NCBI GenBank assembly: GCA_021827245.1
Contig: JAKAWN010000205.1
Coordinates: forward strand, 1-11,471
DNA from: Acidobacteriota bacterium
GTDB lineage: Bacteria > Acidobacteriota > Terriglobia > UBA7540
Direction of reading: 5' to 3'
DNA length: 11,471 nucleotides
The position numbers and the translations under genes are program-made. Positions 1 to 6,568 of the stretch are shown piece after piece (position 1 is the first letter of the stretch; every line of letters begins with the position of its first letter). The notes under the pieces are model-generated. The model made no database searches. It saw nothing but the letters and a program-made list of their open reading frames with translations, and had not been told where the DNA came from.

Positions 1-2
1 GC

Positions 3-149
3 AAAACGGTCATCGCTTCCCGTTTCAAACGCTCGGGCAGGTTCTGGACTCTCCGGGGAGCCAACGCCATCCTGGCTCTGCGCTGCGCTTACCTCAACGG
101 CCGCTTTGAGAATTACTGGAACAACCGCCGGACACCTATGGCCGCTTAA
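3..149 (+). CDS. ISKra4-like transposase, C-terminal fragment (runs off left edge)
   Basis: The reading frame is open from the window edge to a TAA at 147-149 and encodes 48 residues. It contains SRFKRSGRFW, then RGANAILALRCAYLNGRF and ENYWNNR. This fits the conserved tail of ISKra4-type transposases as I recall it: R-x-K-x-S-G-x-x-W, then G-A-x-x-x-L-x-L-R, then a G-R/W...W ending. The catalytic DDE residues would lie upstream, outside the window, so it cannot be seen whether the element is intact. The stop lies about 105 nt before the oxidoreductase gene, so the element's right end should fall between roughly 150 and 190. I could not define its terminal inverted repeat because the other end is not visible. 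The family call rests on motif memory only. Confidence 0.6.
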   Translation, partial: KTVIASRFKRSGRFWTLRGANAILALRCAYLNGRFENYWNNRRTPMAA

Positions 150-189
150 CTCCCACTTCTATGTCGCGCACCCGCACTGCTTTACGTCG

Positions 190-218
190 TTGACATACTC
201 AGGGGCTGATGGCATCAT
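190..218 (+). promoter_or_regulatory. Candidate sigma-70 promoter for the GMC oxidoreductase gene
   Basis: A perfect -35 hexamer TTGACA (190-195) is followed after 17 nt by CATCAT (213-218), which matches TATAAT at four of six positions. Transcription would start near 225, about 30 nt before the ATG at 255. The box lies just after the transposase stop, at or near the expected IS end, so expression of the oxidoreductase may depend on the IS junction. Sigma factors of the host are unknown, so this is a sequence match only. Confidence 0.45.
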
Positions 219-254
219 CAAGGCAGGCCAAAATTGAGGGGAGCGCAGACTAGC

Positions 255-1943
255 ATGGCCGCCATGGGGTCGAAGCAAGTCGAGCATTATGATGCAGTTA
301 TCGTAGGGTCGGGGGCAACGGGGGGTTGGGCCGCCAAGGAGCTTACCGAAGCCGGCTTGCGGGTGATTGTCGTCGAAGCGGGAAGGGAGCTTGACCCCGC
401 CAAAGACTACACCGAACATTTGGCCGCATTTCAAATCCCATACCGCAACATGGCACCCGAGATCATCCGAAAAACCCGGCCCATTCAATCGCGTTGTTAC
501 GCTTGCAGCGAATATAACTATCATTGGTTTGTGAATGACCTTGAGAATCCGTACACAACCTACCGCGGCATGCCCTTCAACTGGTTCCGGCTGCGCGTCG
601 TGGGAGGCCGCTCGTTAGCCTGGTATCGCCTCTGCTATCGATTTAGCCCCCTGGACCTCCAGGCGGCTTCGCGCGACGGGTATGGCGAGGACTGGCCCAT
701 CACCTATAAAGAGCTCGCACCCTATTATGACAAGGTTGAAGAATTTATTGGGGTAAGTGGCCAGGCCGAAGGGCTTCCCCAGCTTCCGGATGGAAAATTC
801 CTGCCGCCCATGCCGTTGACGTGTGGCGAAGTGCTCCTTAAAGATGCCGCTCATCAAAGGTTCGGCCGGAGGCTCACCATCGGCCGCCAGGCCAACTTGA
901 CCGCTCCGCACGGAGGCCGACCGCCGTGCCATTATTGCGGGCCGTGCGAGCGCGGATGCATCACGGATTCCTATTTCAACAGTCCGGGCGTCACACTGCC
1001 CGCTGCGCGCAAGACCGGGAGAATGACTCTACTCACCGGGGCCATCGTCAGCCAGGTGACGACGGACGTCAACACCGGGCGGGCCACCGGCATCCGGTAT
1101 ATAAGCAGCCAGACTCGCAAGGTCCACGAAATTCGCGGCCGCGTGGTGATCCTTTGCGCCCAGGCGCTTGAATCCTCAAGAATTCTCTTCAATTCCGCCC
1201 AACGTCAATTCCCCAACGGCCTCGCAAACTCCAGCGGGGTTTTAGGGCATTACCTGATGGACCATGTGTCGGGCTACGGCGCGTCGGGAACGATGCCCAT
1301 GCTCCACTCGAAGCCCTGGGTGGGTCCGCCGGCCCGCCCCAACGTGGCCTACATCCCGAGATTCCGTAATGTGGCCGGGCGCGAGAGGGACTTTCTGCGC
1401 GGCTACGGGCTGCAAGGCTCCAGCCAGCCGGGGTTCGACTTCGGCGCGCCGGGCTTCGGCAGGGAGTACGAGGAAAGGCTTCGCCAAGGAGCGTGGAGCA
1501 TCTACCTCAAAGGCTATGGCGAGTGCCTGGCCCGATGGGAAAATTATTGCGAGAGCGACCCCAACGTCGTGGATGCCTGGGGCATCCCCGTCCTTCGCTT
1601 TCATGCTGCTTTTGGCGAGAACGAGCACACGATGATGATGGACGCGGCGCATTCGGCGGCGGAGATGCTGGAGGCGGCGGGCGCGCGGGAGATTGATCTT
1701 CAAACCACGCCCGATGTTTTTGGAAATTCGATTCACGAAGTCGGCACGGCCCGCATGGGGAACAATCCAAGAAAGTCCGCCCTGAACAAATTCTGCCAGG
1801 CTCACGACGTAAAAAATCTGTTCGTCATGGATGGCAGCAGCTTCGTGAGTTCTCCCTGCCAAAACCCTACGCTCACCATGATGGCGCTCACTTGTCACGC
1901 TTGCGACTACCTGGTGGACCAACTGAAGAAGGGAGAGATTTAG
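255..1943 (+). CDS. GMC-family FAD-dependent oxidoreductase (gluconate/glucoside dehydrogenase-like large subunit)
   Basis: This is a 562-residue flavoprotein that probably oxidises a sugar or sugar derivative. An N-terminal Rossmann FAD motif GSGATGG (18-24) is followed by VVEAG with the ribose-binding Glu at 41. Near the C-terminus, H494 in HEVGTARMG and N537 in CQNPTLTMMAL form the GMC catalytic His/Asn pair. Between these, C225, C228, C231 and C235 (C-x2-C-x2-C-x3-C) sit where sugar dehydrogenases of this family carry a [3Fe-4S] cluster. ATG 255 was chosen because GAGGGGAG (236-243) lies 11 nt upstream; an in-frame TTG at 234 lacks such a site. There is no signal peptide. Relatives are exported together with a small Tat-signal subunit encoded next door, but no such gene is present here. 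The gene converges with the isomerase-like gene. Substrate is unknown; choline or alcohol oxidase is less likely given the cysteine cluster. Confidence 0.88.
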   Translation: MAAMGSKQVEHYDAVIVGSGATGGWAAKELTEAGLRVIVVEAGRELDPAKDYTEHLAAFQIPYRNMAPEIIRKTRPIQSRCYACSEYNYHWFVNDLENPYTTYRGMPFNWFRLRVVGGRSLAWYRLCYRFSPLDLQAASRDGYGEDWPITYKELAPYYDKVEEFIGVSGQAEGLPQLPDGKFLPPMPLTCGEVLLKDAAHQRFGRRLTIGRQANLTAPHGGRPPCHYCGPCERGCITDSYFNSPGVTLPAARKTGRMTLLTGAIVSQVTTDVNTGRATGIRYISSQTRKVHEIRGRVVILCAQALESSRILFNSAQRQFPNGLANSSGVLGHYLMDHVSGYGASGTMPMLHSKPWVGPPARPNVAYIPRFRNVAGRERDFLRGYGLQGSSQPGFDFGAPGFGREYEERLRQGAWSIYLKGYGECLARWENYCESDPNVVDAWGIPVLRFHAAFGENEHTMMMDAAHSAAEMLEAAGAREIDLQTTPDVFGNSIHEVGTARMGNNPRKSALNKFCQAHDVKNLFVMDGSSFVSSPCQNPTLTMMALTCHACDYLVDQLKKGEI

Positions 1944-1989
1944 AGGCGGCAGGCAACCAGGCTCAGCCGCGGACACAGCATCGTCGGCT

Positions 1990-2001
1990 TTCGGGCCCGA
2001 A
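1990..2001. repeat. 12-bp perfect palindrome between convergent genes
   Basis: TTCGGGCCCGAA is self-complementary and lies in the 101-nt gap between the stop codons of the oxidoreductase (+) and the isomerase-like gene (-). With no loop and no following T-run it would make only a 4-bp hairpin, so it is not a convincing terminator. AGCCG and CGGCT arms just upstream could form a second weak stem. Its role, if any, is unknown. Confidence 0.3.
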
Positions 2002-2044
2002 GGGATAATTCTCCACTTGCAAGCCAGGAAGGGTGCCGGCCGGC

Positions 2045-2947
2045 TCAGAAGCGGACGGTCTTCAAGTACTCGTAACTGACCTTGACGTTCTCGAGGGCTT
2101 CGGCGCTTTCATCCTCGACATAGTAACGCCGAATTCCGATGCGAGCAGCCTGGTGGAGGATGGCAGGCATATTCAGGATTCCCTGGCCCAGCGCCACGGA
2201 GGCTTCCGGCGAAACGTCGTGGATGGAAAAAGTGGGAATCCGCGTTCCTTTCCGCATATCTTTCAAGTGAAGGATCTTGAAGCGCGAGGGATAGCGCTTC
2301 AGGTAAGCGACCGGATCCTGGCCCCCGGCCTTCACCCAGAAGACATCCATCTCAAAATTGAGGAAGCGAGGATCCGTCATGTTAATCAAAGTGTCGAAGG
2401 CCGGCTGGCCGTCAAAGCGCTTGAATTCATAATTGTGATTGTGATAACCCATCGCCATGCCCGCCTTCCGTAATTGCTGGCCCCAACGGTTAAAGATCTC
2501 CGCGGCGCGCTTGTAATCATCAAGCGTCAGAGGCTTTTTCCCGAACGCACCGGGGACCGACCCGCAGATGATTGAGCGCGCACCGAGCGTCCGCGCGCCG
2601 GCGATAACGCCGCTGACGGATTTTTCGAAGTGGTGAGGAGGGTAAAAGGCGCTGGTACACTTAAGCCCCGCCTGGTCAAGGCGCTTTCTCAATTCGCCTT
2701 CCGTAAAAGGCCCCCAGTAGTCGTACACGACCTCCACCTCGGTGTAGCCAATGGCGCGAATTTCACGCAGCGCGCGACGGGCGTCGGTTTTCATCTGGTT
2801 CCTGAAGCTATAAAGCTCCAAACCGTAAGGGCCGTGAAAGCGCATGGACCCTGCCGTAACGCTGGTTGTTCCAAATTCAATCCCGCTTTTCCCTGCGAGC
2901 CATAGCGAAGCCCCGCCCCAAGCCAAAAACTGCCGTCGCGATGCCAT
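2045..2947 (-). CDS. Tat-exported sugar phosphate isomerase/epimerase-like protein (xylose isomerase-like TIM barrel)
   Basis: A 300-residue protein. The N-terminus MASRRQFLAW matches the twin-arginine consensus S-R-R-x-F-L, followed by a short hydrophobic stretch, so it is probably exported folded to the periplasm. No clear cleavage site or lipobox is seen, and the signal may stay as an anchor. The rest fits the AP-endonuclease-2/xylose-isomerase-like TIM barrel (PF01261 type): ELYSF (44-48), VEVVYDYW (71-78), GYHNHNYEF (167-175), FEMDVFWV (198-205), ILHLKDM (225-231) and YVEDE (276-280). H169/H171, D201, H227 and E278 are plausible metal ligands or catalytic residues. Family members isomerise sugars, or cleave 3-keto-glycosides after oxidation by a dehydrogenase. 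The GMC enzyme next door makes the second role attractive, but it is inference. The start at 2947 is fixed by a perfect AAGGAGGT. It lies 80 nt after the propeller gene on the same strand. Confidence 0.85.
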   Translation of the reverse strand: MASRRQFLAWGGASLWLAGKSGIEFGTTSVTAGSMRFHGPYGLELYSFRNQMKTDARRALREIRAIGYTEVEVVYDYWGPFTEGELRKRLDQAGLKCTSAFYPPHHFEKSVSGVIAGARTLGARSIICGSVPGAFGKKPLTLDDYKRAAEIFNRWGQQLRKAGMAMGYHNHNYEFKRFDGQPAFDTLINMTDPRFLNFEMDVFWVKAGGQDPVAYLKRYPSRFKILHLKDMRKGTRIPTFSIHDVSPEASVALGQGILNMPAILHQAARIGIRRYYVEDESAEALENVKVSYEYLKTVRF

Positions 2948-2951
2948 GCTG

Positions 2952-2959
2952 ACCTCCTT
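2952..2959 (-). promoter_or_regulatory. Strong Shine-Dalgarno site deciding the isomerase-like start
   Basis: AAGGAGGT on the - strand, a perfect match to the anti-SD sequence, lies 4 nt before the ATG at 2947. It rules out the longer frame that opens at 3001 and places the twin-arginine motif at the true N-terminus. Confidence 0.8.
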
Positions 2960-3027
2960 CCGAGCTGAGAACTTTTGACCCTGACGCTTCTTGCAAACCA
3001 TCGCCGCGCTGGCCCGACACCCCCCCC

Positions 3028-4611
3028 TTACTTACCCTTGAGCCCGAAACAATAAAGGTTTGAATCGTGATCCACGAGGTAAACCTGTCCGTTGGCCTCC
3101 GCAAGCCCGCTGAAATGAGTCCAGCCAGTCACGGCATGGCCGCTCGAGTAAAGCACCTTGCCGGTGCGGGCGTTGAGCGCGTACAGGATGACGTGGCGAG
3201 TCCCTTCGCTGCGTTGGACGTCAGAGAGGAGCTTCTGGCCCGAGTAAATCACATTCGGGCCCGTCGTTTGCATCGGATTCTCCCCGGTTGAGATGGCAAA
3301 GACAACGCCGTTGGCAATGACGACGGGATCGGCTCGGTCGAGGTTGGGCGACTTCCAGGCAGGTTCCAAGTCGGGCTTGTGGGTTTCGGGATTGCGGCGT
3401 ACTTTAAAGGCCATCACGCAGCCATCCGGCGTGGGGCCGCTGGTGAGGGGAAACTTTGGCGCTTGCTTGGAATCCTGCCCCCACACGGGAACGTAAACAT
3501 ACACCGTGCCCCCAACGCTGCGCCCTGAGGAAATAGATCCCCAGATGCCGTATTCCTCGTAGGCGTGCTGGTCGTTCGAGAGACGAAGAACCTGAAGCGG
3601 AGTATGATGATCTCTGGCTCCCAGCGAGTCAGCGTTCATCAAATAAAGCGTGCCGGCTTTGCCGCCCGCCGCCAGGAGGTTGTAGTTCCCGTCCGCAAAC
3701 CATCCCGGACTTGCGCTGCCCAGGTCAAGGTCAAACTGAGTCAGCCACTGGTAGTTGTTAGGAGCGTAATAATCAACCACCCGAAGTTTGGGAAGAGAAA
3801 CGGCAATCACGCTGCTCCCAAAGCGACTTTTCGACGGATCGAATTTACCGTCGCCGGCGGCCGCGAACAAGCGGCCCCCCGGGCTAATCACCGGTCCTCC
3901 GCGGCCCCAAACACCCGCCCCGCCACGCGCCCCGGAAATCAGCAGGTCGCGGATTACAGGATGATTGGGATGACGGACATCCATCGAATAAATTCCCGAC
4001 TGGGCCCCGCCGCATCCCTGAGAAATAGATGTGTAGATGACACCGTGATAAAGGTTCAGGCTCCAAACTTTGGAATAGGGTGGGACGAACTGGATGGGGC
4101 CAAAGCGAACGTTGCCGGTACCCAGATCCAGGCCGAAAAGGCGACCGTCGGAGGCGATGGCATAGATCAGTCCGGCGCGCGCGTCTACGGTCGGCGTGGC
4201 GTTAAGGTTGTTCGGACAAAGCCACATGCCGGCATCCTTGGGCAAGGCGTGCGTTTCAAAATCGTGCGTCCACACGAGGCGTCCGGTGGCGGCGTCCACC
4301 GCGAAAAGATGATCTGAACTGCCACCCACATAGACGAGAGTTTTGACGCCTTCCGGAGTGGTGACTCCAGAAGCTACCAGCGGCGCCGTGAGAGCGGTCA
4401 GCGACATCGGCTTGTTTACAAAATGAGTTTTCCATTTCAAGGTGAGGTCGGCCGCGTTTTTGACGCTGATCGTGTCCTCCCTGGGAGACCAGCCTGACCG
4501 CTGCGGATCGTGACCGAAGGTTAGCCAGTCACTGGCCATGACCGGCGAAACGGCCGTGAAAATGATGACCAGAGCAAAAAAGGCGCTGGTTCGCCTCGCG
4601 GATTTCTTCAT
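3028..4611 (-). CDS. Exported PQQ-type beta-propeller repeat protein
   Basis: A 527-residue secreted protein. MKKSARR is followed by a hydrophobic core (about 9-21) and VMA at 24-26, a good signal peptidase I site before SDW. The mature part opens with WLTFGHDPQRSGW, the usual start of PQQ-like propellers, and then has about eight blade-like units. Examples are HLFAVDAATGRLVW, RLFGLDLGTGNVRF, TLYLMNADS, ILYALNARTGKVLY and LYCFGLKGK at the end. FDLDLGSASPG (293-303) resembles the D-x-D-L-G-x-S-P element of PQQ propellers. I see no CxxCH haem motif and no adjacent Cys pair as in quinoprotein alcohol dehydrogenases. It may therefore be a quinoprotein lacking its own cytochrome, or a non-enzymatic propeller. 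ATG 4611 has GAGGAAGG just upstream; a longer frame opens at 4683 but has no properly spaced ribosome site. It follows the TPR gene after 150 nt and precedes the isomerase-like gene by 80 nt. Substrate unknown. Confidence 0.78.
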   Translation of the reverse strand: MKKSARRTSAFFALVIIFTAVSPVMASDWLTFGHDPQRSGWSPREDTISVKNAADLTLKWKTHFVNKPMSLTALTAPLVASGVTTPEGVKTLVYVGGSSDHLFAVDAATGRLVWTHDFETHALPKDAGMWLCPNNLNATPTVDARAGLIYAIASDGRLFGLDLGTGNVRFGPIQFVPPYSKVWSLNLYHGVIYTSISQGCGGAQSGIYSMDVRHPNHPVIRDLLISGARGGAGVWGRGGPVISPGGRLFAAAGDGKFDPSKSRFGSSVIAVSLPKLRVVDYYAPNNYQWLTQFDLDLGSASPGWFADGNYNLLAAGGKAGTLYLMNADSLGARDHHTPLQVLRLSNDQHAYEEYGIWGSISSGRSVGGTVYVYVPVWGQDSKQAPKFPLTSGPTPDGCVMAFKVRRNPETHKPDLEPAWKSPNLDRADPVVIANGVVFAISTGENPMQTTGPNVIYSGQKLLSDVQRSEGTRHVILYALNARTGKVLYSSGHAVTGWTHFSGLAEANGQVYLVDHDSNLYCFGLKGK

Positions 4612-4612
4612 G

Positions 4613-4620
4613 CCTTCCTC
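4613..4620 (-). promoter_or_regulatory. Ribosome binding site deciding the propeller protein start
   Basis: GAGGAAGG on the - strand, with its GAGG core 5 nt from ATG 4611. It places the start directly before the MKKSARR signal peptide and disfavours the in-frame ATG at 4683, where AGGAG abuts the start codon with no spacing. Confidence 0.6.
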
Positions 4621-4761
4621 GTCGTCGGATTGGATGCGAGCAACAACATGTTTTGAGAAAAGGCGAACCCTGCTGGCCGCCATCTCCTGTGAGGTTAAAC
4701 CTAGCTCTTGCCGCGAGGAGTCAAGCGGAGGCGCACCTGGGGATCGTGCCTTAAAGCCCGG

Positions 4762-6378
4762 CTAGGGCGGCAGAATCTGCATTCCTTCCAAATCCTTGCG
4801 TTTGCGGGCTTGAGCCGCTTTCGAGATGGCTTCAAATTGAGCCATCGCTTGCTTTCCCAAAGCATGTTCGCCTGCCCGCTCATAAGCTTGAGCCAATTGA
4901 TAGTAAATCGTACCTTGGGGGCCGAAAGACAGAGAGGCTTTGAAGCAAGGGATGGCCTTCGCGGGTTCGTTCAATCGCACGTAGGCGCGACCCAGCGCCG
5001 CGCGAGCCGCCAAATCTCTCGGCGCGCCCCTCACGGCTTTCTCAAGGTAAGGCAGCGCCTTGGCGGCGTTCTCCTGCGAATATAGCAGAGAGTCGCCCAG
5101 TTCGAAATTCAGGTTCGGGTCTTCGGGATTCTTAGCAATGATTTTCTCAAGCCATTGTTTCGCCTCCCCGTACTGCCGGTTGAGCCAAAGAGCCTTTGCC
5201 AGCCCTTCCTGCACATACGCATCATTCGGCGCAAGCTTGAGCGCCTTCTCCCACTCGACGACCGCCAAATCGTAGCGGCCAAGGATGCGATAAGCCTCAG
5301 CCATCAAGCCGTAAGCCGCAGGCGAAGGCGGCAGATTTCGGAGGTGGTCGAATGCGCGTTGGGCTAGTTGTTCAAATGCCATCGCCCGCCAATAGAGCGT
5401 TTCGGCGGAATGCGACTGGCTGGTTTTCTTCAAAACCTGGCGATACCGGCGAGCCTGAAAATCGCATTCGACCGGCTGCGTTTGACAATTCAAAGGCGGC
5501 AACTGCTGTTCCTTAGCTCTCTCGACCGTTGACCAATCGGCATGGCCGCTCTTCTGGTAGATGGTGGCGAGTCCCTCGTAAGCCGCGCGCAGTCCGGGAT
5601 TATCCGCAAGCGCCTCGCGATAAAGTTCGAAGGCCAAGTGGAATTGATTGCGATTCATCAGGGACTGAGCCATCAGAACCTTGGCATACGCCTTGCCCCC
5701 CGGAACCTTTTCGACCTCCGCGTAGGTCCCTTGCGAAAGCGCCACGTACGCGAGGCCGATGCCCTGCCAGGCTTTGGGATCTTGGGGGTCGAGCTTAGCA
5801 GCCCGCTCGAAATGAGTGGCCGCCTCAGCGGGGCGTTGAAGATCCATGAAGCATTCTGCCAGCTCCAGATGGGCTTTCCGATTTCCCGGCTCCAACCGGA
5901 CAACGCGCTCCAAAGCTTGTTGGGCGCGGACGGGCTGCTGCAGGTGCAGCTCATCCAATCCCAGAAGAAGCCATACCGGCGCTTTGTCTGGCTCCTGTCG
6001 AACGACTTTTTCAAACTGCGGCACAGCTTCTTGATATCGTCCGGCTGAGTGGAGCGCCAGGCCAAGGTCAAGCGTCAATCCGATGTTCTGCGGCAAGGCG
6101 CGGAGAAGGCCTCGATAGATATGGATCGCCGCAGTATATCGGCCCGCTTCCATATCTTGTCGAGCCTGCTCGGATCGGGCCGCGAGGTTCGCTCCTTGGG
6201 CCCGGAGCCGCGAACCTGCTCCCAATCCATAGGCCACCGAAGCCGCTCCGCAAAATACCGCGCGCAGCAGCGACAGGAACCGCTGCGCCCTACGGGCTGG
6301 CTCACCGCGGAAACTCGATGTGCCGTGCCGCACACCTTGGGAACTGCCTAAAATCACTTTTCTAGCCGTTGAGGTCAA
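4762..6378 (-). CDS. TPR-repeat protein, probably exported or membrane-anchored
   Basis: Up to 538 residues, made almost entirely of tetratricopeptide repeats, a helical scaffold for protein-protein contacts. Clear repeats start near 66 (ARQDMEAGRYTAAIHIYRGL), 99 (LDLGLALHSAGRYQEAVPQF), 133 and 167. A second array in the C-terminal half includes AYRILGRYDLAVVEWEKAL, KALWLNRQYGEAKQWLEKI and GRAYVRLNEPAKAIPCFKAS. Roughly ten repeats are present, with a less regular middle around a Cys pair (NCQTQPVECDF). A basic stretch followed by FLSLLRAVFCGAASVAYGLG (34-53) could be a signal peptide or anchor. The start is uncertain: 6378 is a TTG without a clear ribosome site, and in-frame GTG codons at residues 8 and 16 are alternatives. 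It sits between the TonB receptor and the propeller gene on the same strand. A role in assembling or tethering those exported proteins is a guess from position. Confidence 0.8.
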   Translation of the reverse strand: MTSTARKVILGSSQGVRHGTSSFRGEPARRAQRFLSLLRAVFCGAASVAYGLGAGSRLRAQGANLAARSEQARQDMEAGRYTAAIHIYRGLLRALPQNIGLTLDLGLALHSAGRYQEAVPQFEKVVRQEPDKAPVWLLLGLDELHLQQPVRAQQALERVVRLEPGNRKAHLELAECFMDLQRPAEAATHFERAAKLDPQDPKAWQGIGLAYVALSQGTYAEVEKVPGGKAYAKVLMAQSLMNRNQFHLAFELYREALADNPGLRAAYEGLATIYQKSGHADWSTVERAKEQQLPPLNCQTQPVECDFQARRYRQVLKKTSQSHSAETLYWRAMAFEQLAQRAFDHLRNLPPSPAAYGLMAEAYRILGRYDLAVVEWEKALKLAPNDAYVQEGLAKALWLNRQYGEAKQWLEKIIAKNPEDPNLNFELGDSLLYSQENAAKALPYLEKAVRGAPRDLAARAALGRAYVRLNEPAKAIPCFKASLSFGPQGTIYYQLAQAYERAGEHALGKQAMAQFEAISKAAQARKRKDLEGMQILPP

Positions 6379-6515
6379 GAAATCAATCAGCTCAGCATCG
6401 CAGTTTCACCCTTGAAATGCCAACGGTTTCTATCCTCCGCCCGCTCAGCTTACAAGGAGCAAGGAGCCAGCGAAAAAGCTTCGCCCCTCATTCATCCCGG
6501 GCGCCAACCGGCCAT

Positions 6516-6553
6516 CCCTGCCACTCGGGTTCTGATGGATGAAAGTGGCAGGG
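6516..6553. repeat. Perfect 10-bp inverted repeat 3' of the TonB receptor gene
   Basis: CCCTGCCACT (6516-6525) and AGTGGCAGGG (6544-6553) are exact reverse complements around an 18-nt loop. The stem begins 15 nt after the receptor's TGA in the direction of transcription. No T-run follows on either strand, so it is not a standard intrinsic terminator. It could be an mRNA-stabilising hairpin or a dispersed REP-like element. The surrounding 6379-6568 gap also has a tandem AAGGAGC duplication near 6454-6467 and no gene. Confidence 0.5.
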
Positions 6554-6568
6554 CGCGGATGGACTGCT

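Noticed and set aside
150..189. Right terminal inverted repeat of the ISKra4-like element
   Set aside because: The other end of the element is outside the window, so no inverted repeat or target duplication can be matched.
1242..1976. 244-residue - strand open frame
   Set aside because: It is antisense to the C-terminal half of the GMC oxidoreductase, whose catalytic His and Asn motifs define the true frame.
1944..2044. Bidirectional terminator between the convergent genes
   Set aside because: The palindromes here (TTCGGGCCCGAA, GCCGGCCGGC) have no usable loop and no T-run; only weak stems can be drawn.
3565..4317. 250-residue + strand open frame
   Set aside because: It lies wholly antisense to the beta-propeller gene, shows no domain, and the propeller frame has a signal peptide, ribosome site and blade motifs.
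4696..4724. Promoter for the beta-propeller gene (TTGACT with GGTTTA-like -10)
   Set aside because: The -35 is fair, but no spacing from 15 to 18 nt gives an acceptable -10.
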